Notes under the pieces: generated by a model
Database searches by the model: none
What the model was told of the DNA's origin: nothing
What the model saw: only the letters and a program-made list of their open reading frames with translations
Assembly: GCA_964573115.1 (NCBI GenBank)
Contig: CAZNIP010000098.1
Location: 1-10,016 of the forward strand
Direction of reading: 5' to 3'
Length of the DNA: 10,016 bases
DNA from: CAYOID01 sp964573115
GTDB lineage: Bacteria > Desulfobacterota > Desulfovibrionia > Desulfovibrionales > Desulfothermaceae
Shown here: one piece after another, positions 1 to 7,180 of the stretch
Position numbering within the stretch: position 1 is the first letter of the stretch
How the letters are laid out: each line of letters opens with the position of its first letter
Program-made: the position numbers and the translations under genes

Positions 1-7
1 TTTCTCC

Positions 8-38
8 TTGACAAACCATGAGTCTTGATCTGTACATT
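8..38 (+). promoter_or_regulatory. Possible sigma70 promoter for pdxJ
   Basis: A perfect -35 hexamer TTGACA lies at 8-13. A weak -10 follows, either TGTACA at 31-36 (17-base spacing) or TACATT at 33-38 (19-base spacing). It lies about 45-50 bases upstream of the pdxJ start, so the leader would be short. The -10 is poor, and an upstream operon could also read through from outside the window. Confidence 0.4.
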
Positions 39-81
39 TTCATTTTGAGCCGCTGAACGTTTTTGCAAGAAAGGAGGCTCT

Positions 82-807
82 ATGCCCATTCTCGTCGTCA
101 ACGTCGACCACATCGCCACCATCCGCCAGGCCCGCCTGGCCTCTGAGCCTGACCCGGTCCACGCCGCCTTTCTGGCCGAGCTCGGAGGAGCTTTGGGGAT
201 CATCGTCCACCTTCGCGAAGACCGGAGGCACATCCAGGACCGGGACCTCTTTCTGCTCAAGCAGACTTTGCAGACCCCGCTGCACCTTGAGATGGCCGCC
301 ACCCGGGAAATGCAGGGCATCACCCTGGAGACCGAGCCGGACATGGTCTGTCTGGTCCCGGAAAAACGCCAGGAGCTGACCACTGAAGGCGGCCTGAACT
401 GCATCGGCCGGGAAGACGAGCTCAGGGAGTTCCTCAAGCCAATCCATGACAAAGACATCGCCTCCAGCCTGTTCATCGACGCCGACCCGGACCAGATCTC
501 GGCGGCCAAAGACATCGGGGCCGAGTACATCGAGATTCACACCGGCCACTATGCAGACGCTGCGAGCAGGGCATCCAGAAAAACCGAGCTGGAGAAAATC
601 CTGGCCGGTGTTCAGCAGGCCAGGGACCTCGGTTTGAAGGTCAACCTCGGGCATGGCCTGAACTACGAGAACATCCACGCTTTTGCCGAGGTTTCAGGGA
701 TCTGCGAGTACTCCATCGGGCACGCCATCATTGCCCGGGCGTCCCTGGTCGGCATGCAGCAGGCCGTCCAGGACATGGCCTTGATCATCACCGGGTTCGT
801 TTCCTGA
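82..807 (+). CDS. pdxJ: Pyridoxine 5'-phosphate synthase PdxJ
   Basis: Cytoplasmic enzyme that condenses 1-deoxy-D-xylulose 5-phosphate with 3-amino-2-oxopropyl phosphate to pyridoxine 5'-phosphate, the ring-closing step of DXP-dependent vitamin B6 synthesis. The 241-residue product has the usual length and covers the whole single-domain TIM barrel. Visible signatures are NVDHIATIRQAR at 7-18, VHLREDRRH at 42-50, LEMA at 69-72, VPEKRQE at 92-98, the FIDAD strand at 131-135, EIHTG at 151-155 and NLGHGLNY at 188-195. By alignment from memory with E. coli PdxJ, the catalytic residues H45, E72 and H193 correspond to H43, E70 and H191 here, a constant offset of two. The ATG is set by an excellent AAGGAGG at 71-77, four bases upstream. 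acpS follows downstream, and pdxJ-acpS adjacency is also known in E. coli, though here a 253-base gap separates them. No anomaly seen. Confidence 0.97.
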   Translation: MPILVVNVDHIATIRQARLASEPDPVHAAFLAELGGALGIIVHLREDRRHIQDRDLFLLKQTLQTPLHLEMAATREMQGITLETEPDMVCLVPEKRQELTTEGGLNCIGREDELREFLKPIHDKDIASSLFIDADPDQISAAKDIGAEYIEIHTGHYADAASRASRKTELEKILAGVQQARDLGLKVNLGHGLNYENIHAFAEVSGICEYSIGHAIIARASLVGMQQAVQDMALIITGFVS

Positions 808-1060
808 GGTTGTGCACATGTTTGCACTCCGAAATCAAAGAACAGACGGAGATTTGTGTAACTGTTTGCAAGTATGCCACCATGAGACCGCTCTTCGGCC
901 TGAAAGCTCTCCAGTGCTGAACTGACCAGATTCCGTGGCCAGGGAGTCCTCCAAATGTGGCGAACTGAAATGACAAAATGTGTTTCTTTCACGTCAAATT
1001 CTGTTCCATGCTGTCCTGTCTGCAGATGAGGATGACCTTGACAAGGGGAATCGCACCTCC

Positions 1061-1447
1061 ATGATTGTTGGCTTGGGGCTCGATGTTGTCGAGCTCGATC
1101 GGATCGCGAGAATCTGGGACAGGTTCGGCTCACGTTTTGCCCGGAGGATTCTGACGGCAAGGGAGCGGGAACAACTCCCCAAAAATGCGGTGGCCTACCT
1201 GGCTTCACGGTTTGCGGCCAAGGAGGCGGCAGTCAAGGCTCTGGGAACGGGTTTTTCCAGAGGCATCGGCTTCCACTGTCTGGAGATCGGGAACCAAAAT
1301 TCGGGCAAGCCAACCTTGAACTTCTTCAGGGCAGCAGAGAGGCAGGCCCGGGAGATGTCTGTCAGCCGTATCCACCTGAGCATCACCCATGACCGATCCG
1401 TGAGCGCCGCGGTTGTGATCCTTGAGAGCTCACGTTCATCCGGATAA
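1061..1447 (+). CDS. acpS: Holo-[acyl-carrier-protein] synthase AcpS
   Basis: Transfers the 4'-phosphopantetheine arm of coenzyme A to the conserved serine of apo acyl carrier protein, activating fatty acid synthesis in the cytoplasm. The 128-residue product fits the usual 120-130 residue AcpS group. The N-terminus is IVGLGLDVVELDRI, where the aspartate of GLDVVE is a Mg2+ ligand in this family. The second family signature FAAKEAAVKALGTG carries the catalytic glutamate and lysine. The C-terminal ISITHD-type strand is present as LSITHD. I chose the ATG at 1061 because family homology begins there; an in-frame upstream ATG at 980 would add 27 residues unlike AcpS. The ribosome binding site is modest (AAGGGG at 1043-1048, 12 bases from the start). 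The last codons and the TAA stop lie inside a perfect 12-bp inverted repeat, so the C-terminal residues SSRSSG may be shaped by that RNA structure. Confidence 0.95.
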   Translation: MIVGLGLDVVELDRIARIWDRFGSRFARRILTAREREQLPKNAVAYLASRFAAKEAAVKALGTGFSRGIGFHCLEIGNQNSGKPTLNFFRAAERQAREMSVSRIHLSITHDRSVSAAVVILESSRSSG

Positions 1448-1460
1448 TCGGATGAACGTG
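1431..1460 (+). terminator. Hairpin across acpS stop, possible terminator
   Basis: CACGTTCATCCG at 1431-1442 and CGGATGAACGTG at 1449-1460 are exact reverse complements, giving a 12-bp stem with a six-base loop GATAAT that contains the TAA stop of acpS (1445-1447). The downstream bases are CATTTTGGATTCTT, only weakly T-rich. A transcription terminator or an mRNA 3'-end stabiliser are both plausible. The stem is certain; the function is inferred. Confidence 0.55.
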
Positions 1461-1512
1461 CATTTTGGATTCTTGAACATGCAACCTCCACTCCAGCTGT
1501 CCCGGAAAGAGA

Positions 1513-1539
1513 CTGGATTCCCGCCTGCGCGGGAATGAC
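1513..1539. repeat. Dispersed palindrome of ATTCCCGC-GCGGGAAT type
   Basis: ATTCCCGC at 1517-1524 and GCGGGAAT at 1529-1536 form a perfect 8-bp palindrome with a four-base loop CTGC, flanked by CTGG on the left and GAC on the right. This matches the short repeat family found dispersed in intergenic DNA of many proteobacteria; read in reverse frames it yields the spurious peptide VIPAQAGIQS. Only one copy is seen in this window, so its repeat status rests on recognition of the family. It sits 53 bases before the nnr start codon and may act as an mRNA-stabilising or terminating hairpin. Confidence 0.6.
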
Positions 1540-1591
1540 AGAAAAAACAGCCCATTGAACCCAAGCTGCCCGAACCAATCAGGGAGGCACC

Positions 1592-3136
1592 ATGAACATC
1601 CCTTTACCCACACCCCAGGAAATGGGCCATTGGGACCGGCTGAGCATCGAGACCTATGGCATACCCGGTGAAATGCTCATGGAGAATGCCAGCCGGGAGG
1701 CCTTTCATGTCCTCCGGGAGAGAGTCCGATCCCTTGAAGGCCTGCAGGTGATCCTCTTTGCCGGGTCGGGCAACAACGGCGGCGACGCCTTTGCCCTCTC
1801 CCGGCATTTGAGCGACTCCGGGGCCAGATGCATGGTCCTGCACACCAGACGACAGGATGACTACTCCGGGGAGACCGCCTTCCACCTCACGCTGGCCAAA
1901 AAGGTCGGAGTGCCTCTGGTTTATCTTCCCGAGTACAATCTCGACTTTCTCACCGCTCCGGACATCATTGTGGACGGCCTGCTGGGCACCGGTTTCCAGG
2001 GATCCCTGCGCCAGGACTACCTGGACTGGATCACTCACATCAACCAGTTCAAGGGCAGAGCCCAGATCATGGCCCTGGACATTCCCTCAGGCCTGAGCGG
2101 TCTGACCGGACGGGCCGACCCCACAGCGGTCAGGGCTGACTGCACCGTGACCTTCGGCGCAGCCAAGGTGGGGCTCTTTCTGCCAGAGGCCCGGGAGTTC
2201 ACCGGAGAGTTGCACACCCGAACCATCGGGATCCCCAGGGAGGTCCAGGACAGCAATCCCCCACAGTGCTTCGGTCTCAACCAGGACATCCTCACCCATC
2301 TGCCGGCCATCAAACCCACTGGACACAAAGGCAACGCAGGCCACGTCCTCATCCTGGGGGGCTCCTTCGGTCTGAGCGGGGCCCCGACCCTGGCCGGGCT
2401 CGGTGTCCTGAGGTCCGGGGGCGGTCTGGTCACCGTGGGCTGCCCCAAAGGCGTCAGCAGCGAGGTCAAGCAGGGCTGGCCCGAGATCATGACCTTGCCA
2501 TTGGGTCCTGGCAAAACCTGGTCTGCAGCGTGTTTTGAGGACCTCAAGCCCCAACTGAACAACGTCGATGCCGTGGTCCTCGGTCCAGGAATGGGGAGAA
2601 ACGAAGGCGGGACCGAATTTGTCCAGACCTATCTCCAGGCTGATCATCCCCCTACGGTCATCGACGCGGACGGCCTCTTCCACCTGGCCCAGGATCGAAA
2701 GCTCTGGTCTCTTCTGAGCCCTGAAACCATCCTCACCCCTCACCCCGGAGAGATGGCCAGGCTGTGCGGCCGGACCATTGCCGACATCCAGAAGGACCGC
2801 ATCACCCAAGCCAGGCAATTGGCCGACAGGATCGGCTGCATCCTGGTCCTCAAGGGTGCCGGGACCGTGGTCGCCGCACCAGGGCGACCGGTGTCCGTCT
2901 CCCCTGTTGCCTGTCCTTCCCTGGCCATCGGCGGCTCTGGAGATGTCCTGTCCGGCATCCTCGGCTCCCTGACAGCCAGAGGCCTGGACCCCTACGAGAC
3001 AGCCTGTGTTGGCGTGTACTGGCACGGGCTGGCCGGCAGGACCCTGGAATCCATGTCACCACACCAGGGGAACCTGGCCCGGGAAATTGCCCATATCCTG
3101 CCCCGGGCTCTTGAATTTCCTGAGACTCGTGTCTAA
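1592..3136 (+). CDS. nnr: Bifunctional NAD(P)H-hydrate epimerase / ADP-dependent dehydratase
   Basis: Metabolite-repair enzyme for NADH and NADPH damaged by hydration. The N-terminal epimerase interconverts the R and S hydrates, and the C-terminal ribokinase-like domain dehydrates the S form using ADP. The 514-residue product matches the usual two-domain fusion. Epimerase domain, about 1-220: MENAS at 30-34, GSGNNGGDAF starting at 58, the LLGTGF motif and the DIPSG strand with D163. Dehydratase domain, about 225-510: HKGNAGHVLILGGS, VLGPGMGR, IDADGL, LTPHPGEMARL, LVLKGAGTVV and the anion-hole and catalytic loop GGSGDVLSG with D451. The residues just before that loop read CPSLAI, not the NPGMAT form common in many homologues; this looks like lineage variation. 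The start is fixed by AGGGAGG at 1581-1587, four bases before the ATG. Adjacent nnr and tsaE is also the E. coli arrangement (yjeF-yjeE); here a CBS gene sits between them. Confidence 0.95.
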   Translation: MNIPLPTPQEMGHWDRLSIETYGIPGEMLMENASREAFHVLRERVRSLEGLQVILFAGSGNNGGDAFALSRHLSDSGARCMVLHTRRQDDYSGETAFHLTLAKKVGVPLVYLPEYNLDFLTAPDIIVDGLLGTGFQGSLRQDYLDWITHINQFKGRAQIMALDIPSGLSGLTGRADPTAVRADCTVTFGAAKVGLFLPEAREFTGELHTRTIGIPREVQDSNPPQCFGLNQDILTHLPAIKPTGHKGNAGHVLILGGSFGLSGAPTLAGLGVLRSGGGLVTVGCPKGVSSEVKQGWPEIMTLPLGPGKTWSAACFEDLKPQLNNVDAVVLGPGMGRNEGGTEFVQTYLQADHPPTVIDADGLFHLAQDRKLWSLLSPETILTPHPGEMARLCGRTIADIQKDRITQARQLADRIGCILVLKGAGTVVAAPGRPVSVSPVACPSLAIGGSGDVLSGILGSLTARGLDPYETACVGVYWHGLAGRTLESMSPHQGNLAREIAHILPRALEFPETRV

Positions 3137-3297
3137 GATGCCTTCTTGCCAAAAAGTTCCGGTTGCACATGCTCAAGATGCAGCCGCAAGAATTCAGGAG
3201 GATCAAAGACGGACACGATACACTTGGTGCCGGATCACCGCTTCGCGGACTTTTGCACCGAGGTTATACAATCAATCCTTCATGAAACCTCGAAGAG

Positions 3298-3324
3298 GTC
3301 AGCGCAGCCAGAAGCTGCGCTGAC
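3298..3324. promoter_or_regulatory. Perfect 11-bp hairpin just before CBS-gene RBS
   Basis: GTCAGCGCAGC at 3298-3308 and GCTGCGCTGAC at 3314-3324 are exact reverse complements with loop CAGAA. The stem ends two bases before the GGAG ribosome binding site at 3327-3330. There is no T-run after it, so it is a poor intrinsic terminator. It could modulate ribosome access, act as a protein-binding operator, or stabilise the 5' end of a processed mRNA. The rest of the 3137-3337 gap shows no gene and no convincing promoter. Confidence 0.6.
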
Positions 3325-3337
3325 ATGGAGTCGCCGA

Positions 3338-3787
3338 ATGACCAAAGTAGCAGACATCATGACCACTGACGTCATCACCGTCAGCCCGGAAACCAAAGTG
3401 ACCGAAGCGACCAAGATCCTCCTGGAGAAGAGGATCAACGGGCTCCCGGTCGTCGACGCCCGGAACACCATCCTGGGCATCATCTGTCAGAGCGATATCA
3501 TCGTCCAGCAGAAGAAATGGCCCGTTCCAACGGTTTTCACCCTCCTGGACGGCTTCATCCCCTTGAACTCGGTCAGTCATCTGGAAAAGGAAGTCAAAAA
3601 GATGTCGGCCACCACGGTCGAGGACGCCATGAGCCAAAACCCGACCACAACAGGTCCGGAGGCGGAGATCGAGGAGGTGGCCGAACTCATGGTCACCAAG
3701 AACTTCCATTCCATCCCGGTTGTTGAGGACGGCAAGCTCGTGGGCATTGTGGGCAAAGAGGACATCTTGAGGACCCTGACCTCCTGA
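3338..3787 (+). CDS. Two-CBS-domain protein
   Basis: Small stand-alone protein of 149 residues consisting almost entirely of a CBS pair (Bateman module), a fold that usually binds adenine nucleotides or S-adenosylmethionine and senses energy state. CBS1 covers about residues 4-57, opening VADIMTTDVITVSPETKV and ending with the GIICQSDII strand. A linker of about 35 residues holds the WPVPTVFTLLDGFIPL segment, which I recall in related deltaproteobacterial CBS proteins. CBS2 runs from about 92 (VEDAMSQNPTT) to the end, with IPVVEDGKLVGIVGKEDIL. No catalytic, membrane or DNA-binding domain is visible. I chose the ATG at 3338 because GGAG lies at 3327-3330 with seven-base spacing and homology starts at once; an in-frame ATG at 3146 would add 64 residues with no CBS character. 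Its stop overlaps the tsaE start (TGATG). The ligand and target are unknown; a role in sensing the adenylate pool beside ADP-, ATP- and NAD-linked neighbours is speculation. Confidence 0.9.
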   Translation: MTKVADIMTTDVITVSPETKVTEATKILLEKRINGLPVVDARNTILGIICQSDIIVQQKKWPVPTVFTLLDGFIPLNSVSHLEKEVKKMSATTVEDAMSQNPTTTGPEAEIEEVAELMVTKNFHSIPVVEDGKLVGIVGKEDILRTLTS

Positions 3788-4308
3788 TGACGCTGCACCT
3801 CCCCCTGCGCGGTCTTGAAGACACCGCGGCCCTGGCCTTGAGGCTGGCCCGGGCGATCGAGGAACACGGCCCAGTCTGCCTTTTGCTGCAGGGGCCGCTC
3901 GGATCAGGCAAGACCACCCTGACCCGGTTTTTGATCCAGGCCCTGCCTGGCGGGGACCAGGCCCTGGTCAGCAGCCCGAGCTTCAACCTGGTCAATGTCT
4001 ATCCCACACGGCCCGAAGCCGCTCACATCGACCTCTACAGGCTGGGAGACATTGGCATCGACGAGGACATCCTGGACATCGTCCATGAGCCGAACAGGCT
4101 TGTCATTGTTGAATGGGCCGACCACCTGGACCAGGGCTGTCGACCTGAAGACCATCTCCTCGGCTCCATGGCCGTCGACCCTCATGAAGGGCGCAGCATG
4201 GATCTCTCGGCGCGGGGGGATCGTTCAGCAGGCGTCATTGACATGATCAGCCGATGTCTGACATCAGAAGAAGAGTATTGCCAACGCAAGGAGCCCATCG
4301 TTCGATGA
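3787..4308 (+). CDS. tsaE: tRNA threonylcarbamoyladenosine biosynthesis ATPase TsaE
   Basis: P-loop ATPase that works with TsaB and TsaD in forming N6-threonylcarbamoyladenosine at position 37 of tRNAs reading ANN codons. The Walker A motif GPLGSGKTT is at 36-44. SSPSFNLVNVY at 62-72 matches the family switch region, with the usual SPTY replaced by SPSF. The HIDLYRL strand carries D82, and IVEWAD at 107-112 carries the conserved E109. The product has 173 residues, somewhat longer than the roughly 150-residue E. coli form; the extra length is a charged C-terminal tail from about residue 150, of unclear value. The ATG overlaps the stop of the CBS gene by one base and no strong ribosome binding site precedes it, so translation is probably coupled. 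Its own stop overlaps the lysC start (ATGA). tsaB and tsaD are not in the window. Confidence 0.94.
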   Translation: MTLHLPLRGLEDTAALALRLARAIEEHGPVCLLLQGPLGSGKTTLTRFLIQALPGGDQALVSSPSFNLVNVYPTRPEAAHIDLYRLGDIGIDEDILDIVHEPNRLVIVEWADHLDQGCRPEDHLLGSMAVDPHEGRSMDLSARGDRSAGVIDMISRCLTSEEEYCQRKEPIVR

Positions 4309-5549
4309 AAATCGTCGTGCAGAAATACGGCGGCACTTCAGTGGCCAATCTGGAGTGTATGCAGCAGGTCAAGAAGCGGGTGGAGAAAAAACTGACCCAG
4401 GGCTACAAGGTCCTGGTCATCCTCTCGGCCATGTCCGGCGAGACGGACCGGCTGCTGAGCCTGGCCAGAGAATGGTCATCCTGTCCGGATCCTTCTGAGC
4501 TTGACGTCCTGCTGACCACCGGCGAACAGACAGCCGTGGCCTTGTTCTCCATGCTCCTCCGGGACAGCGGCATCAGGGCCAGATCGCTCCTTGGGTTTCA
4601 AATCCCCATCCATACAGACCCTTCTTACGGCAAGGCCAGGATCCTGGACATCGACACCACCAACCTGAACACCAGGCTGAATCAGCACGATGTCCTCGTG
4701 GTGGCCGGGTTTCAGGGCTGCGACGGGAGCAACTCCCTGACCACCCTCGGCCGCGGAGGCTCGGACACCACCGCGGTTGCTCTTGCTGCAGCCCTGGATG
4801 CAGAGATCTGTGAAATCTATACGGATGTTGACGGCGTCTACACCACCGACCCCAACATCTGCCCCCAGGCCAGAAAAATGAAGAAGATCGCCTACGACGA
4901 AATGCTGGAGATGGCCAGCATGGGGGCCAAGGTGCTGCAGATCCGGTCCGTGGAGTTCGCCAAGAAATACAACGTCCCGGTCCATGTCCGCTCGACGTTT
5001 GTGGACGACCTGGGAACGTTTCTCGTTCAGGAGGATAGAGATATGGAAGCGGTCCTCGTGTCAGGCATCGCCTATGACAAGAACCAGTCCAGAATCACAT
5101 TGGTGGACGTCTATGACGAGCCGGGTATAGCGGCCACGATTTTTGAACCCCTGGCCAGCGCCGGCATCGTGGTGGACATGATCGTCCAGAACCCGAGCCG
5201 GGAGGGCCGGACCGACATGACCTTCACCGTGTCCAGGGAGGATCTGGACCGGGCCCTGGCCATCTTCGACAAGCTCAAGGACGCCATCGGGGCCAAGGCC
5301 ATCCTGTCCGACCCCAAGGTCTGCAAGGTCTCGGTCATCGGAGTGGGCATGCGCAATCACTCCGGGGTGGCCGCCATCGCCTTCAAGGCTCTGCAGCAGG
5401 AAAACATCAACATCATGATCATTTCCACCTCAGAGATCAAAATCTCCTGCCTCATCGACGAAAAGTACGCCGAACTGGCCATTCGAACTCTGCATGAAGC
5501 CTTCGGGCTGGAGAAGGAACCTCAGGAGACGAGCACGATTGCCCCATGA
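4305..5549 (+). CDS. lysC: Aspartate kinase LysC (aspartokinase with ACT domains)
   Basis: Phosphorylates L-aspartate with ATP to 4-phospho-L-aspartate, the first step toward lysine, threonine and methionine. The 414-residue, single-function product matches the Bacillus subtilis aspartokinase II and Corynebacterium glutamicum LysC type. The amino-acid-kinase domain, about 1-245, shows KYGGTS at 7-12, TTGEQ at 71-75, GRGGSDTTA at 149-157 and TDVDGVYTTDP at 173-183. Two ACT regulatory domains follow, about 260-330 (DEPGIAATIFEPLASAGI) and 340-405 (HSGVAAIAFKAL, then ISTSEIKIS), which normally carry feedback control by lysine and/or threonine. I chose the ATG at 4305, where homology begins, with AAGGAG at 4288-4293; an in-frame ATG at 4254 would add 17 residues inside tsaE. 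The start overlaps the tsaE stop and the stop overlaps the cimA start. A strong internal ribosome binding site precedes Met247, described separately. Confidence 0.96.
   Translation: MKIVVQKYGGTSVANLECMQQVKKRVEKKLTQGYKVLVILSAMSGETDRLLSLAREWSSCPDPSELDVLLTTGEQTAVALFSMLLRDSGIRARSLLGFQIPIHTDPSYGKARILDIDTTNLNTRLNQHDVLVVAGFQGCDGSNSLTTLGRGGSDTTAVALAAALDAEICEIYTDVDGVYTTDPNICPQARKMKKIAYDEMLEMASMGAKVLQIRSVEFAKKYNVPVHVRSTFVDDLGTFLVQEDRDMEAVLVSGIAYDKNQSRITLVDVYDEPGIAATIFEPLASAGIVVDMIVQNPSREGRTDMTFTVSREDLDRALAIFDKLKDAIGAKAILSDPKVCKVSVIGVGMRNHSGVAAIAFKALQQENINIMIISTSEIKISCLIDEKYAELAIRTLHEAFGLEKEPQETSTIAP
5029..5045 (+). promoter_or_regulatory. Internal RBS and ATG for LysC beta subunit
   Basis: AGGAGG at 5029-5034 lies eight bases before an ATG at 5043-5045 that is in frame with lysC (codon 247). 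Initiation here would give a 168-residue protein starting MEAVLVSGIAYDK and holding only the two ACT domains. In B. subtilis aspartokinase II and C. glutamicum LysC the gene is known to make alpha and beta subunits from nested starts, with beta beginning at almost the same place (from memory, the C. glutamicum beta start reads MEEAVLTGVATDK). The match in position, sequence and ribosome binding site makes an alpha2beta2 enzyme likely, but this is inference. Confidence 0.65.
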
Positions 5550-7180
5550 AAAAAGACAAGATCGTCATCTACGACACCACCCTCCGGGACGGCACCCAGG
5601 CTGAAGACGTCCATCTCTCCACTGAAGACAAGCTGCGCATCGCCACCAAGCTGGACGATCTCGGGGTGGACTTCATCGAAGGGGGCTGGCCGAGCTCAAA
5701 CCCGACAGACGAGCAGTTCTTCCGGGAAATCAAGCACTACGACCTGAAGACATCCAGGGTCGTGGCCTTTGCCAGCACCCAGAACCCCAAGTCTGCCCCG
5801 GAAAACGACGAAGGACTGCAGAAGGTACTGCGGGCCGAGGCTGACGGGGTGACCCTGTTTGGCAAGACCTGGGGGATCCATGTCCGCGAAGCCTTGCGGA
5901 CCACCCTGGAGAGGAACCTGGAGATCATTCACGATTCCCTCTCTTTCATCAGGCCCAAGACCGGACATCTCTTCTTTGATGCCGAGCACTTCTTTGACGG
6001 CTTCAAGGAAGACCGGGACTATGCCATCTCCTGCCTGAACAAGGCCAGCCAGGCCGGTGTTGACTGCATCGTCCTCTGCGACACCAATGGCGGGACCATG
6101 CCCCAGGAGATCCGGGACATCTGCCTTCAGGTCAGCCAGGAGCTTCCCGATCTCCAACTGGGCATCCACGCCCACAACGACAGCGAGCTGGCTGTGGCCA
6201 ACTCCCTGGAGGCCGTGCGATGCGGGGCCAGGCACGTCCAGGGAACCATGAACGGGTATGGAGAGCGATGCGGCAACGCCAACCTCTGCTCCATCATTCC
6301 CAATCTGGAACTCAAAATGGGGTTGACCTGTCTGCCCTCTGAGAACATCTCCAAGTTGACCACCGCCTCCAGGTACATCTCCGAGGTGGCCAACCTCAGA
6401 CCTTTTGCCAGACAGCCCTTTGTCGGCCGATCCGCCTTTGCCCACAAGGGAGGGGTCCACGTCAGCGCCATCCGCCGAAACCCCAAAACCTATGAGCACA
6501 TCCCTCCTGAGACCGTCGGCAACAAGCAGAGGGTGCTCCTCTCCGACCTTGCCGGGCAGAGCAATATCCTGTTCAAAGCCAAACGCTACGGAATTCCCCT
6601 GGAAAAGGACGATCCCTTTGTGCTCGACGTCCTGAACCAGGTCAAGGAACTGGAGAGCAAAGGCTATGAGTTCGGAGTGGCTGAAGCCTCGTTTGAGCTC
6701 CTGCTCAACCGGACCCTGGGCCGGGCCAGAAAGTATTACTCCCTGCTGGGATTTCGGGTCATGGATGCCAAAAATCAGGAAAACGGCGATCCTTTTTCCG
6801 AAGCCACGGTCATGATCAAAGTCGGTGGCGAGGTCGAGCACACCGCGTCCACAGGCAGAGGGCCGGTGAACGCCCTGGACAACGCCCTTCGCAAAGGCCT
6901 GGAAAAGTTCTACCCCGGGCTGACAGAAATGAAGCTCCTGGACTTCAAAGTCCGGGTGCTCTCCCCGAACATCAACGACAGCCCTGGGACAGCCTCCAGG
7001 GTCAGGGTGCTCATCGAATCCGGCGACCCCAGCGACAGGTGGATCACCGTGGGGGTGTCCTTCAACATCATTGAAGCCAGCTGGCAGGCCCTGGTTGATT
7101 CTGTGAACTACAAGCTGTACAAGGATGACCAGAACAAGCTGAAAAAAATTCACGCCCGTATGCAAGAGCAGGACTCGTGA
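5546..7180 (+). CDS. cimA: (R)-citramalate synthase CimA
   Basis: Condenses acetyl-CoA and pyruvate to (R)-citramalate, the entry to 2-oxobutyrate and isoleucine that bypasses threonine deaminase. The N-terminal DRE-TIM barrel begins with the signature YDTTLRDGTQAEDVHLS at 9-25, including R14 and D15. GIHAHNDSELAVANS from 206 supplies the metal-binding histidines H208 and H210, and NGYGERCGNANL follows. A communication segment leads to the C-terminal LeuA-type allosteric dimer domain, about 410-535. The 544-residue length and the LRDGTQAED and DFIEGGWPSSNP sequences fit the long citramalate synthase family better than 2-isopropylmalate synthase (LRDGEQ form) or homocitrate synthase. The end product isoleucine probably inhibits it through the C-terminal domain. 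ATGA overlap with lysC and a distant AGGAG (5524-5528) suggest coupled translation. The older label alpha-isopropylmalate/homocitrate synthase family transferase is possible in other annotations. Confidence 0.92.
   Translation: MKKDKIVIYDTTLRDGTQAEDVHLSTEDKLRIATKLDDLGVDFIEGGWPSSNPTDEQFFREIKHYDLKTSRVVAFASTQNPKSAPENDEGLQKVLRAEADGVTLFGKTWGIHVREALRTTLERNLEIIHDSLSFIRPKTGHLFFDAEHFFDGFKEDRDYAISCLNKASQAGVDCIVLCDTNGGTMPQEIRDICLQVSQELPDLQLGIHAHNDSELAVANSLEAVRCGARHVQGTMNGYGERCGNANLCSIIPNLELKMGLTCLPSENISKLTTASRYISEVANLRPFARQPFVGRSAFAHKGGVHVSAIRRNPKTYEHIPPETVGNKQRVLLSDLAGQSNILFKAKRYGIPLEKDDPFVLDVLNQVKELESKGYEFGVAEASFELLLNRTLGRARKYYSLLGFRVMDAKNQENGDPFSEATVMIKVGGEVEHTASTGRGPVNALDNALRKGLEKFYPGLTEMKLLDFKVRVLSPNINDSPGTASRVRVLIESGDPSDRWITVGVSFNIIEASWQALVDSVNYKLYKDDQNKLKKIHARMQEQDS

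Noticed and set aside
1038..1043. TTGACA as a -35 element for acpS
   Set aside because: A -10 at normal spacing would fall inside the acpS coding sequence and no TATAAT-like sequence is there.
980..1060. N-terminal extension of acpS
   Set aside because: AcpS homology begins exactly at ATG 1061; the added residues match nothing known in the family.
808..1060. Possible small gene or riboswitch between pdxJ and acpS
   Set aside because: No frame has a convincing start and ribosome binding site. The only pairings are short (GTGCA/TGCAC at 812-827 and CTCCG/CGGAG at 827-851). I see no known riboswitch core.
2087..3025. Open frame of 312 codons on the minus strand opposite nnr
   Set aside because: Opposite the conserved dehydratase domain, low-complexity composition and no recognisable motif; a shadow of codon bias.
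3146..3337. Upstream in-frame extension of the CBS gene
   Set aside because: The 64 added residues have no CBS similarity, contain a perfect hairpin sequence, and no ribosome binding site suits ATG 3146; GGAG at 3327 supports ATG 3338.
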